The notes beneath the pieces are model-generated. The model worked only from the letters and a program-made list of their open reading frames with translations. It did not search any database and was not told the origin of the DNA. A program made the position numbers and the translations under genes. From NCBI RefSeq assembly GCF_001940525.2, contig NZ_CP019437.1, positions 3,583,501-3,647,500 of the forward strand: a DNA stretch of 64,000 nucleotides, in the 5' to 3' direction. The DNA comes from Thioclava nitratireducens. GTDB lineage: Bacteria; Pseudomonadota; Alphaproteobacteria; Rhodobacterales; Rhodobacteraceae. Shown in pieces: positions 8,765 through 16,576 of the stretch. Within the stretch, counting starts at the first letter, position 1, and each line of letters begins with the position of its first letter.

Positions 8765-9811
8765 ATGGAAGGACCCGCAGAGCAGGACAAGGATCGGTTC
8801 GCCATGCCCGGCGGATCGCACCCGCCTGCCGGTCGTCCACGCCTCAAGACACGCTTTCCCGGCGCGCCGGAATGGATCGCGCTGGGGCTGAGCATCCTGT
8901 GGGTCTTCCTGGTCGCGGCCTTCTGGTTCTTCGCACCCGGGATCGCGCGCGCCGCGTCGCTGTTTGCCACCGTCAGCCTCGTCGTGGGGATGGCGGTGCC
9001 GATCGTGATGGTCTGGGTCGCCGCCGTGACCGCGCGCGCTACCCGCGAGATGCGCGCCGAAACCGCCGCGCTGCGACAATCGATCGAGGCGATGCGTACC
9101 GCCTGGCTCAATCAGCAGGCGATGCGTACCGATCAGAATGTCGAGAAGAAGCTCGACGAGATCGCTGCCGTCGCCCGTCAGGCGGAGACCACGATCGCGA
9201 CCTTCGCCTCGCGCCGCGACGTGCAGGCAAGCCAGCCCTCCGCCGACCGCAAGGCGGCGCTGGTCGCCCCGCCCCCGCCCCGACCCGATGACAGCGAACC
9301 GATGCTGGCGCTCGGCACCCCGGCGGAGGACCTCCGCGCGCCGCTCTCGGTCGCGGATTTCGTCCGCGCGCTGAACTTCCCGGATTCGCCCGACGACACT
9401 GAAGGCTTCCGCGCGCTGCGCCGCGCCCTCGAAGACCGTTCGACGGCAAAGCTGCTGCGCTCGGCGCAGGATGTGCTGAACCTGCTCGCGCAGGACGGCA
9501 TCTACATGGACGACCTCAAGCCCGACCGCGCCCGGCCCGAACTATGGCGTCGTTTTGCGCAAGGCGAGCGCGGCCGCGAGATCACCAGCCTCGGCGGCAT
9601 TCGCGATCGCTCGTCGCTGGCGCTCAGCGCGGGCCGGATGCGCGGCGATACGATCTTCCGCGACGTGGCGCATCACTTCCTGCGCCAGTTCGACCGGACC
9701 TTCGCCGAGTTCGAGAAGAACGCCTCCGATCAGGACATCGCCGAGATGGCCGAAACCCGCACCGCCCGCGCCTTCATGCTGCTGGGGCGCGTCACCGGCA
9801 GTTTCGACTGA
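8765..9811 (+). CDS. Conserved membrane protein with coiled coil, function unknown
   Basis: A 348-residue protein I cannot assign to a named family. A basic, Pro/Gly-rich N-terminus (about 1-38) is followed by two membrane helices (about 40-60 and 66-90), a helical coiled-coil stretch (about 92-150, RATREMRAETAALRQSIEAM), a Pro-rich linker and a folded C-terminal domain of about 170 residues (from VADFVRALNFPDSPDDTEGF). The C-terminus is probably cytoplasmic. It follows greA by 63 bp with its own GGAGAG site and ends at an intergenic repeat. Similar proteins are likely restricted to Rhodobacterales, which a homology search would show. Confidence 0.75.
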   Translation: MEGPAEQDKDRFAMPGGSHPPAGRPRLKTRFPGAPEWIALGLSILWVFLVAAFWFFAPGIARAASLFATVSLVVGMAVPIVMVWVAAVTARATREMRAETAALRQSIEAMRTAWLNQQAMRTDQNVEKKLDEIAAVARQAETTIATFASRRDVQASQPSADRKAALVAPPPPRPDDSEPMLALGTPAEDLRAPLSVADFVRALNFPDSPDDTEGFRALRRALEDRSTAKLLRSAQDVLNLLAQDGIYMDDLKPDRARPELWRRFAQGERGREITSLGGIRDRSSLALSAGRMRGDTIFRDVAHHFLRQFDRTFAEFEKNASDQDIAEMAETRTARAFMLLGRVTGSFD

Positions 9812-9870
9812 CGGGCCAGCCCCTCGGGCTTCGCCCTCGCCCCCCGGGGATATTTGAGCCAATACGAAAG
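9812..9870. repeat. Rhodobacterales-type intergenic repeat, copy 2
   Basis: Short GC-rich hairpin sequence (CCCTCGGGCTTCGCCCTCG region) followed by CCCCGGGGATATTTGAGCCAA, core at 9848-9862. It shares its architecture and the GGATATTTG core with the element at 3394-3448 and also lies between convergent genes. Confidence 0.6.
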
Positions 9871-9885
9871 GGCGCGGCGGAGCCT

Positions 9886-10473
9886 TCAGAGCGCGCGGCG
9901 CATCAGTTGCACCGAACGGAAATCGAAGACCAGCCGCGTCAGTCGCGAACTGCGCCGCCCCGTCACCTCGAAGCCCAGCCGTTGGTACAAGGCGCGTGCG
10001 CGCAGGTTCTCGTCGATCACGTCGAGACAGAGCGCCCGGTAGCCACGCCTGCGCGCCTCGCGGGACAGCGCCTCGATCAGCGCGCGCCCGATGCCTGCGC
10101 CGCGCAGTTCCGGGTGGACGGCGATCCCGTCGACCATCATTCCGCCTTCGGGCAAATCGTGGGCCAGAAGATGCAGGCAGGCGCCGCGCCAGAGCCCGCC
10201 ACCGCGCCCGTAATGGCTGCGCAGATCGGCCCAGCTACCGCCGACGAAGGAGCCGCGCAGCGTGCGAAACCCGACCACCCCGACCAGCGCGCCATCGCCA
10301 TCGAGCGCCGAGAGCGCGTGGCTCGGATCGATCACCTCGGCGATGAAGCCCAAGGCGCGCTGCTCCGGCCCCATCACGCGGCCGAGCTTGCCGCCGAATG
10401 CCTGCCAGTAAAGCTCCGCCGCCGCTGCGCGATGCTCGCGTGCGAGCCCGTGCCGGATCGACACCTGGGTCAC
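9886..10473 (-). CDS. GNAT-family N-acetyltransferase
   Basis: A 195-residue GCN5-related acetyltransferase. The acetyl-CoA binding segment is MMVDGIAVHPELRGAGIGRALIEAL (about residues 110-135), with the R-G-A-G-I-G pyrophosphate loop intact, followed by LCLDVIDENLRARALYQRLGFEVTG, the typical family C-terminus. The acceptor substrate is unknown. Its ATG overlaps the stop of mobA by 4 bp (ATGA), so the two are translated as a coupled pair. No evidence ties it to cofactor synthesis beyond the operon. Confidence 0.85.
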   Translation of the reverse strand: MTQVSIRHGLAREHRAAAAELYWQAFGGKLGRVMGPEQRALGFIAEVIDPSHALSALDGDGALVGVVGFRTLRGSFVGGSWADLRSHYGRGGGLWRGACLHLLAHDLPEGGMMVDGIAVHPELRGAGIGRALIEALSREARRRGYRALCLDVIDENLRARALYQRLGFEVTGRRSSRLTRLVFDFRSVQLMRRAL

Positions 10474-11117
10474 CGGGTCGCCTCAGCCAGATGCGCGGCC
10501 GCCGTGGCGAGATCCTCGGGCGTGTTGAGATTGGTGAACGGGTCTGGGCTGCCCTCGAACGCCACCCGCGTCGCCTCCGGGAAGGCCGCACGCAATCGGC
10601 GTTCGCCCGAGGCGAACAGCTCGGCTATCCGCGCCCGTTCCATGACCGGGCACAGCGCGACGCTCGGGTGGTCGCGACCGGCCGAGGCGGCGTAAGCCGC
10701 GCCGCCGGGAGCGCGCAGCCGGGCAACGAGGTCGCGGGGCAGGAAAGGTGTGTCGACGGGAACGCTGAGCAGCATATCCGCGCCCTGCTCCGCCGCCCAA
10801 TCCAGCGCGCTCAGGAGCCCCGCCAGGGGGCCCTCGCCCTGCCTTTGGGGCGGATCGGGTAGAACGGGGATCGGCGCGAATCGAACCGCCGCACCATTGG
10901 CGGAGATCGCGAGCCCTACCACCTGCGGGCCGATCCGTGCTGCGACATGGGCAAATAGCGGGCGTCCGGCGAGCATCACCATCGCCTTGTCGACGCCGCC
11001 CATGCGCCGGCCCCGCCCGCCCGCAAGGATCACCGCGACCACGCGCGGCCCGACTTCTTCGCCAGCGGTCAAGATGATTGCCTCCAATACAATCGCGCGC
11101 TTTGCCTTTGCCCGCAT
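10470..11117 (-). CDS. mobA: Molybdenum cofactor guanylyltransferase
   Basis: A nucleotidyltransferase that joins GMP to molybdopterin to give the guanine dinucleotide cofactor. The signature LAGGRGRRMGGVDKAM is at residues 31-46 and the acidic metal-binding region SVPVDTPFLP follows. As drawn it is 215 residues; the N-terminal 25 residues are unusual for the family and a GTG near 11042 would give a more typical start, so the 5' end is uncertain. The likely client in this window is the formate dehydrogenase FdsA at 46-49 kb. Confidence 0.88.
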   Translation of the reverse strand: MRAKAKRAIVLEAIILTAGEEVGPRVVAVILAGGRGRRMGGVDKAMVMLAGRPLFAHVAARIGPQVVGLAISANGAAVRFAPIPVLPDPPQRQGEGPLAGLLSALDWAAEQGADMLLSVPVDTPFLPRDLVARLRAPGGAAYAASAGRDHPSVALCPVMERARIAELFASGERRLRAAFPEATRVAFEGSPDPFTNLNTPEDLATAAAHLAEATR

Positions 11118-11160
11118 CCTTCCCTATCTGTCCCGCAACTGAGAACGGGAGACAAGCATC

Positions 11161-11907
11161 ATGTCGGACATGACTGCGAACGGGACGGCCCCGAAAGGCG
11201 CGGTGCGGGCCGCCTATTGGCGCGGATTTCGGCATGGCCTGCCGTTCCTTCTGGTCATCGTGCCTTTCGGCCTCCTGTTCGGCGTGGCCGCAACCAGTGC
11301 GGGGCTCGATCTGGTACAGGTGATGGGCTTCTCGGTGATGGTCATCGCGGGCGCCGCGCAGTTCACCGCATTGCAACTGATGGGCGATCACGCGCCGGTC
11401 GTGCTGATCCTCGCAGCCTCGCTTGCGGTCAATCTGCGCATGGCGATGTATTCGGCGGCCCTCACCCCGCATTTCGGCAAGGCGAAGACGTGGCAGAAAG
11501 CGTTGGTGGCCTATTTCATGGTCGATCAGGCCTATGCGATGGCGGCCAATGAATACGAGGCCGAGCCCGACATGAGCCGCGCCGAGAAGCTGGCCTATTA
11601 CGCGGGCGTCTGCTCCCCGGTCTGCCCGAACTGGTATGTCGCGACCCTTGTCGGCGCGTTGGTCGGCGCGCAGATCCCGCCGGAATTCGCGCTCGATTTC
11701 GCGGTGCCGATCACCTTTCTTGCGATGATCGGGCCGGCGCTGCGCACGTTGGCCCATGTCGCCGCGGCGGCCGTCTCGGTCGTGGGCGCACTGGCGCTGA
11801 GCTTCCTGCCCTCGGGCGTTGGGCTGATGATCGCCGCCGTCGCCGCGATGGTGACAGGCGCGCAGGTCGAGCTTTGGGTCGCGCGTAGAAAGGCGGTGCG
11901 GGAATGA
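11161..11907 (+). CDS. azlC: AzlC-family branched-chain amino acid exporter, large subunit
   Basis: A 248-residue inner-membrane protein with the AzlC hallmark region VIVPFGLLFGVAATSAG followed by VIAGAAQFTALQLMG and NLRMAMYSAAL. About five to seven helices. AzlC and AzlD together form an amino acid exporter; characterised members move branched-chain amino acids or their analogues. GGGAGA lies before the ATG. The last 4 bp overlap azlD (ATGA), which supports a two-subunit transporter made in fixed ratio. It is divergent from mobA with 43 bp between. Confidence 0.9.
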   Translation: MSDMTANGTAPKGAVRAAYWRGFRHGLPFLLVIVPFGLLFGVAATSAGLDLVQVMGFSVMVIAGAAQFTALQLMGDHAPVVLILAASLAVNLRMAMYSAALTPHFGKAKTWQKALVAYFMVDQAYAMAANEYEAEPDMSRAEKLAYYAGVCSPVCPNWYVATLVGALVGAQIPPEFALDFAVPITFLAMIGPALRTLAHVAAAAVSVVGALALSFLPSGVGLMIAAVAAMVTGAQVELWVARRKAVRE

Positions 11908-12233
11908 ACGGCTATTCGGACGCTTTGGTCTGGGGAATCATCGTCGCACTGGGGATCGGCACCTACTTCCTGCGCTATTCCTTCATGGGGTTTCTCGGCG
12001 ACCGGCAACTGCCTGAATGGGCGCTGCGCTACCTGCGCTACACGCCGGTTGCGGTGCTGCCGGGGCTCGTGGCCCCGCTGGTGCTGTGGCCCGCAGGTAC
12101 CGGCGGTGAGACCGACCCCGCGCGGATGATCGCGGCCTTCGCGACGCTCGGCGTCGGGATCGCGACGCGCAACACGCTGTGGGCGATTCTGAGCGGGCTC
12201 GCAGCGCTTTACCTCTCGCTGTGGCTGGTGTGA
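11904..12233 (+). CDS. azlD: AzlD-family transporter small subunit
   Basis: A 109-residue membrane protein with about four helices and the AzlD features GIGTYFLRYSFMG near the N-terminus and LRYTPVAVLPGLVAP in the middle. It is the partner of AzlC, with which it shares 4 bp. The family is required together with AzlC for amino acid export across the inner membrane. The gene ends at a 350-bp region without coding capacity. Confidence 0.9.
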   Translation: MNGYSDALVWGIIVALGIGTYFLRYSFMGFLGDRQLPEWALRYLRYTPVAVLPGLVAPLVLWPAGTGGETDPARMIAAFATLGVGIATRNTLWAILSGLAALYLSLWLV

Positions 12234-12353
12234 GCCGCGGCCTGCGCTGAAGGCGCAGATCGGGGGCTCCAGAGAAGCCACCGAAGCGGCGAACGCGGAT
12301 TGCGCGAGCAATGCACCGGGGAACCCCCGGTAACTCCATTTTGAGCCTCCAGA

Positions 12354-12484
12354 GGGCCGCGCCCGACCTCGGGTGGGCGCTTTCCCCGCCTATGGCAGGG
12401 TGCTTTATCTCGCAAGCCCGCAAGACACATAGACCCGCGACGACATCGCCAATGCGCCCTCCCCGGGGAGGTCGGGCGCGGCCC
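12354..12484. repeat. Large imperfect palindrome in a gene-free region
   Basis: The region 12234-12540 has no convincing gene. Within it, a 17-bp arm at 12354-12370 (starting GGGCCGCGCCC) is the exact reverse complement of 12468-12484. Inside, GGGCGC (12375-12380) again pairs with GCGCCC (12454-12459), so the whole 131 bp can fold as one long interrupted stem. No ORF inside is plausible. It could be a REP/MITE-like element or a structured RNA. Confidence 0.6.
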
Positions 12485-12540
12485 GGGCCGCTTCGCGGCT
12501 GATCCGGGCAGCCAGCTTCCAATTCCAATACAAAAAGAAA

Positions 12541-12566
12541 AAGGCCGTGCCCGGAGGCACGGCCTT
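12541..12566 (-). terminator. Terminator of rpmG
   Basis: On the minus strand an 11-bp perfect stem (AAGGCCGTGCC with GGCACGGCCTT, 4-base loop) is followed by TTTCTTTTTG. It is 23 bp past the L33 stop codon. Confidence 0.9.
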
Positions 12567-12589
12567 CTAACCGTCAAGGTCAGGCGATC

Positions 12590-12757
12590 TTACTTGATCT
12601 TGCCTTCCTTGTATTCGACGTGCTTGCGCGCGACCGGATCGTATTTGTTCACGGTCATCTTTTCGGTCATGGTGCGGGCGTTCTTCTTGGTCACATAGAA
12701 GTGCCCGGTGCCCGCCGTCGAGTTCAGACGGATCTTGATCGTCGTCGGCTTCGCCAT
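12590..12757 (-). CDS. rpmG: 50S ribosomal protein L33
   Basis: A 55-residue basic protein reading [20 protein letters not shown] at the start and ending [11 protein letters not shown], a complete match to the bacterial L33 family. It is a component of the large ribosomal subunit near the E site. The form here lacks the CxxC zinc-binding pairs, so it is the zinc-independent type. A strong AGGAGAT site precedes the ATG at 12757, and a textbook terminator follows the stop. Confidence 0.95.
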   Translation of the reverse strand: MAKPTTIKIRLNSTAGTGHFYVTKKNARTMTEKMTVNKYDPVARKHVEYKEGKIK

Positions 12758-12915
12758 TGTCTATCTCCTAGCTCCGGGCATCGAAAAAACTACGCACCCG
12801 CGGAATCCTTGAAGCCCGCCTTTTAGCGATGCGCGATGCGGAGTCAACCGGCAAACCGGGCCGCAAGCTGAAAATTCTTCGCCCGCGCCCCATAAAGCCG
12901 GAAGGCTCTCTCCGC

Positions 12916-13626
12916 TCAGATCAGCGGCTTGCCCATCGTCTCGTGGATCTGGGCGACTTTCTCCGTCTCGAGGCCCAGCGCGGCAGCCAGATTCGCCAGA
13001 TATTGCTTCTCCGCCTCGGTATCGACTGTGATCGGAAGAAGCGCTGAGGAATAGACCTGCGACTTCATGTGATCCGAGGTGGCATTGGCCAGAGCGGTGA
13101 TGTCGATCGGGCCGTCGAGTTCGGCCTTCACGAAGGCGATTTCCTCATCGGAGGCATCGGACAGGTGATCGAGAATGGTCTGCCGCTCTTTGTCGTCGAT
13201 CTCGCCATCGGCTTTCGCGGCCTGAATCATTGCGCGGATCATCAGCTTGGCCTGATCTTCCATCATCGCGTTGACCGGCGTGCCGGAGGTCACGGCGCCG
13301 AGCATTTCCGAGATATTGCCCGCGCCCGTCTTCGCAGCGCCGGTCATGGCGCCGATCAGCGCGCCCAGTCCCGCCTCGGTCGCAGCCGTCGCGGAGGCCG
13401 CCTGAGAGCCGAACTGGCCGAACAGACCGCGCACGGTCTCCTTGCCGCCGGGCATGCCCATCTTCTCGGCCCACTCGCCCATCTGGTCACCCATACCGCC
13501 GGGTTCGCCCGCCTTGCCGAGCGCGTCCTTCATGCCGTCGAGACCGCCCATCTTGTTGAAACGCTCCACGCCCTTGGCAGCGGCGAAGCCCACCGCGAGC
13601 GTGGCCAATGTCTTCACGAAGCTCAT
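12916..13626 (-). CDS. DUF533 (TerB-like) protein
   Basis: A 236-residue protein of the DUF533/YebE family, related to the TerB fold. The N-terminus is hydrophobic (FVKTLATLAVGFAAAKGVERF), followed by a Gly/Met-rich segment and a C-terminal helical TerB-like domain from about residue 125, where the metal-type motif IRAMIQAAKADGEIDDKERQ is seen. Family members are inner-membrane-associated and often stress-linked, but the function is not known. GGGGGA precedes the ATG. Next upstream on the same strand is DUF302, about 80 bp away. Confidence 0.85.
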   Translation of the reverse strand: MSFVKTLATLAVGFAAAKGVERFNKMGGLDGMKDALGKAGEPGGMGDQMGEWAEKMGMPGGKETVRGLFGQFGSQAASATAATEAGLGALIGAMTGAAKTGAGNISEMLGAVTSGTPVNAMMEDQAKLMIRAMIQAAKADGEIDDKERQTILDHLSDASDEEIAFVKAELDGPIDITALANATSDHMKSQVYSSALLPITVDTEAEKQYLANLAAALGLETEKVAQIHETMGKPLI

Positions 13627-13706
13627 ATCATTCCCCCGAAATTCGGTTTCCTGTTGCGACAGCTTCGCGCGCGTCGGCGCGCTTGGCTAGAAAAAACTCG
13701 TGCGGC

Positions 13707-14090
13707 CTACAGTTTGGCGATCACGTCGGCGAGCATCTGGCGCACCTGGCTGGCGACTTCCACGAGATCGTCGTTCTCGACCGCCAGCATCGAAGCAACC
13801 GGGTCGACCGCGCTGACCTCGATCCCGTTTTCGACCTCGCGCAGGACCACGTTGCAGGGCAGCATCGCCCCGATCCGCGGCGCGAAGCCGATCGCCTCGT
13901 AGGCCAGCTTCGGGTTGCAGGCACCGAGGATTTTGTAGCGCGGCATGTCCTTGTCGAGCTTGGCCTTCATCGTGGCCGAGACGTTGATCTCGGTCAGCAC
14001 GCCGAAGCCCGCATCAGCCAATCCCTCGCGCACTTTCGCCTCGACCTCGTCGAATGCCCCGGTCATCACCTTGTCGATCGTATAGCCCAT
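13707..14090 (-). CDS. DUF302 domain protein
   Basis: A 127-residue single-domain DUF302 protein. Visible family features are the N-terminal GYTIDKVMTGAFDEVEAKVREGLADAGFGVLTEI region and the central ILGACNPKLAYEAI, which contains the only conserved Cys, followed by MLPCNVVLREV with a second Cys. The fold is known but the function is not. GGGAGAGAG precedes the start. It may be transcribed with the DUF533 gene downstream. Confidence 0.88.
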   Translation of the reverse strand: MGYTIDKVMTGAFDEVEAKVREGLADAGFGVLTEINVSATMKAKLDKDMPRYKILGACNPKLAYEAIGFAPRIGAMLPCNVVLREVENGIEVSAVDPVASMLAVENDDLVEVASQVRQMLADVIAKL

Positions 14091-14286
14091 GGCAATCTCT
14101 CTCCCCTGTTCGTCTCAGCTTTGTTTGCCTTTGCTTCGAGCGTGGTTAATTCGGTCCGAAACGCAAGTCACGATCATGGCGAGGCCTGTGCTTCAACGCG
14201 CGCTCGCTGTGCCGCAATGGCGGGAACCCGTGCGGGTGGGAGCTTGTTCCATGCCCGCGTTTTCTGGCGATAGTGGAAGCGGAATT

Positions 14287-14704
14287 TGCGCGGACGGCCT
14301 GTAAGCCGGATTTTGTCCCGAGGGCTCGCGCCCCCGTGGATGACCATTCCTCTCGCCCTGCGATTGCTCGCAGGGTCCAGCCGCCAACCCGGATCGCTCG
14401 GGGCGAAGCTCCCCTGCCATCACCGCAAGCGGCGCAGCACACGATCCCTATTCGGCGTTGCTCCCGGTGGGGCTTGCCGTGCCGGTCCTGTTGCCAGTCC
14501 CGCGGTGGGCTCTTACCCCACCGTTTCACCCTGACCCCGGCCGAAACCGGGGCGGTCTGTTTTCTGTGGCGCTTTCCGTCGGGTTTCCCCGCCCGGGCGT
14601 TACCCGGCACCGTTGCTTCATGGAGTCCGGACTTTCCTCGGGCACCCGGCTGCCCGCATTGCGCGGGGCTACGGGCGCTCGCGGCCATCCAGCCATCCGC
14701 GCAA
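14287..14704 (-). ncRNA. rnpB: RNase P RNA (class A)
   Basis: The minus strand holds the catalytic RNA that trims tRNA 5' leaders. Conserved elements appear in order: GAGGAAAGTCCGGACTCC near the 5' end, ACAGAAAACAGACCGCC, GTAAGAGCCCACCG, and at the 3' end ACAAAATCCGGCTTACAGG. P1 is formed by GCGCGGATGGC at the 5' end and GGCCGTCCGCGC at the 3' end, which sets the ends to about 14704 and 14287. Length of about 418 nt fits the alphaproteobacterial type A RNA. Confidence 0.95.
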
Positions 14705-14709
14705 GGCAG

Positions 14710-14738
14710 CAGATAGACATTCGCACTCATGCGGTCAA
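14710..14738 (-). promoter_or_regulatory. rnpB sigma70 promoter
   Basis: Minus strand TTGACC (14738-14733) and TATCTG (14715-14710) are 17 bp apart. Transcription would begin about 6-7 bp downstream, at the predicted 5' end of RNase P RNA. Confidence 0.75.
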
Positions 14739-14897
14739 TCGCCCGGATGGGCGCACCGCGCGCGCCCGTAGCCGGGCCGAGAGCGCCAGCCATCCATCAC
14801 GAGGACGTGAAATTTGCGGAGCGATCCGTGCAATCGCTTGCTTTTCGACCCCGGCACGTCGAGGCTGAGCTTCCATTGAAGTGAAAGGGAGATCACG

Positions 14898-15332
14898 ATG
14901 GACAAGGGAGGACTGCGCCTCGGGCTCGCGCTCGCGGCGATGGTTTGGGCGTTGCCCGCGATGGCGAACGAGAAGATCGCGATTCAGGTCAACAGCGCCG
15001 ACCCACAAGTGATGAACATGGCGCTCAACAACGCGCTCAACATGATCCAATACTACAAGGACCAGGGCGAAGACGTGCAGATCGAGCTGGTCACCTACGG
15101 GCCCGGTCTCAACATGCTGCGCGCCGATACCTCGCCGGTGAAAGCCCGGATCGAGGAAATGGCGATGCTGGGCCAGCCGATCCATTTCCGCGCCTGCGCC
15201 AACACGCTCGCCGGTATGACGAAGAAGCTCGGCAAGGAGCCTCCGATGGTCGAAGAGGCGGAGATCGTCCCGTCCGGCGCGGCCTACCTCGTCGATCTGC
15301 AGCGCGACGGTTACGCCTATCTGCGCCCCTGA
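14898..15332 (+). CDS. Exported DsrE-like protein
   Basis: A 144-residue protein with a signal peptide (LGLALAAMVWALPAMA, cleavage after about residue 23) and a mature DsrE/DsrF-like domain: EKIAIQVNSADPQVMNMALNNALNMIQYY at the start and VELVTYGPGLNMLR in the middle, with a lone Cys in FRACANTL. DsrE-fold proteins handle sulfur or bind nucleotides; periplasmic versions of this kind have no established role. GGGAGA is 5 bp from the ATG. No sulfur-oxidation genes are adjacent. Confidence 0.8.
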   Translation: MDKGGLRLGLALAAMVWALPAMANEKIAIQVNSADPQVMNMALNNALNMIQYYKDQGEDVQIELVTYGPGLNMLRADTSPVKARIEEMAMLGQPIHFRACANTLAGMTKKLGKEPPMVEEAEIVPSGAAYLVDLQRDGYAYLRP

Positions 15333-15507
15333 CGGACGAGAGCGCGGGCAGCACCACGCATCCCGCGCACTCCACTCTGAATTGCGCCCCAGATCGCCCC
15401 GCTCGGCCTTCCGTGCGGGGCGGCTTACGTTGCAGGCAGGGCTGTTTGATTGACCCCCCGGCAGGATCGGCTATCCTCTTGACAAACAAGAGCAGTAACG
15501 GGCCCGC

Positions 15508-16527
15508 ATGACCGCCCTTTCCGAATATGAGCGCCTCGAGGCGATCGGCATATGGCGTCCCGATGCGGACGCACAACGCCGCGAGGTGATCCTCTCGCTG
15601 GGCGACGCGACGCTTGTGCTGTCGGAGGTGCGCTCCGGCACGGCACTCGCACACTGGTCGCTGCCCGCGATGCACCGTCGCAATCCCGGCAAGCGCCCCG
15701 CGATCTTCGCCCCATCCGAGGAGCCGGGCGAAGAGCTCGAGGTCGAAGACGAAACGATGATCGCCGCGATCGAGAAGGTTCACGCGATGATCGCCGCACA
15801 GCGCCCGCATCCGGGGCGGCTGCGCGGCGTGCTCATCGGGGCGGTTCTGCTGGCAGTCGGCGCGGTGGCGCTGTTCTGGCTACCCTCGGCGCTGGTCGAT
15901 CATGCCGCGCGCGTCGCACCCCAGGCAAAACGCGTCGAGATCGGGCGTAAGCTGCTGTCGGAGATGGTAAAGATGACGGGCGCTGCCTGTCACAGCCCCG
16001 GCGGTGATCGCGCGCTCTCGGCCCTCGCCGAGCGACTGCCCGGACAATCGGCGATCGCGGTCCTGCCGCAGGCGCTCGAAGGGGCGCGGCTGTTGCCCGG
16101 CGGGATGACCGTGGTCGGTCGCGACACGATCAACGGGCCGGACACCCCCGAGGTCGTCGCGGGCTACATCATCGCCGCGCAGAACAGCGCCGCCGGAGAA
16201 CGCCCGCTGCACCGGATGCTCGACCGTCTCGGGCCCGCGGCGGCGCTGCGGCTGCTGACGACGGGCGACCTTCCCGAGAGCGGACTGGCCGAATATGCGC
16301 AGGACCTGTTGCAGCGTCCGCCTGCTCGCGCCGATAGCGACACGCTTCTGCGCGCCTTCCGCGAGGCCGGGGTCAGCGCGACGCCCTACGCCTACGCGCT
16401 CGACCCGACCGGAGAGTCCGTGCTGGGCCTGATCGAGGCCGATCCGTTCAAGGGCCAGCCCGCGCCGAAGCCGGTTCTCGAAGATGCGCAATGGGTGGCC
16501 CTGCAGGATATCTGCTCAGCGCAATGA
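15508..16527 (+). CDS. Single-pass membrane protein, possible degenerate M48-like domain
   Basis: A 339-residue protein with a cytoplasmic N-terminal domain of about 100 residues, one membrane helix at about 107-129, and an outer domain of about 200 residues. The stretch from residue 193, ARLLPGGMTVVGRDTING...TPEVVAGYIIAAQ, resembles the LPGG...EL..VLAHE..H region of M48 metallopeptidases, but no HExxH is present: the expected zinc site reads YIIAA. If the relation holds it is an inactive protease-like protein. I do not otherwise recognise it. No strong ribosome binding site is seen, so the start is less certain. Confidence 0.7.
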   Translation: MTALSEYERLEAIGIWRPDADAQRREVILSLGDATLVLSEVRSGTALAHWSLPAMHRRNPGKRPAIFAPSEEPGEELEVEDETMIAAIEKVHAMIAAQRPHPGRLRGVLIGAVLLAVGAVALFWLPSALVDHAARVAPQAKRVEIGRKLLSEMVKMTGAACHSPGGDRALSALAERLPGQSAIAVLPQALEGARLLPGGMTVVGRDTINGPDTPEVVAGYIIAAQNSAAGERPLHRMLDRLGPAAALRLLTTGDLPESGLAEYAQDLLQRPPARADSDTLLRAFREAGVSATPYAYALDPTGESVLGLIEADPFKGQPAPKPVLEDAQWVALQDICSAQ

Positions 16528-16531
16528 AAAA

Positions 16532-16547
16532 CGGCCCCGAAGGCCCG
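16532..16547 (-). terminator. Weak terminator after the SPOR gene
   Basis: Minus strand CGGGCC-TTCG-GGGCCG (one mismatch in the stem) is followed by TTTTTC. It lies 30 bp beyond the stop of the SPOR protein gene. Confidence 0.5.
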
Positions 16548-16576
16548 CTCGATCTTGCTTCGGTCGTCATACTTCC

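Noticed and set aside
12209-12577. A 122-codon minus-strand frame across the large palindrome
   Set aside because: Arg/Pro/Ser-rich, crosses the rpmG terminator and has no ribosome binding site.
15393-15422. CGCCCCGC/GCGGGGCG hairpin after the DsrE-like gene
   Set aside because: A strong stem but with a 12-base loop and no T-tract, so I did not call it a terminator.
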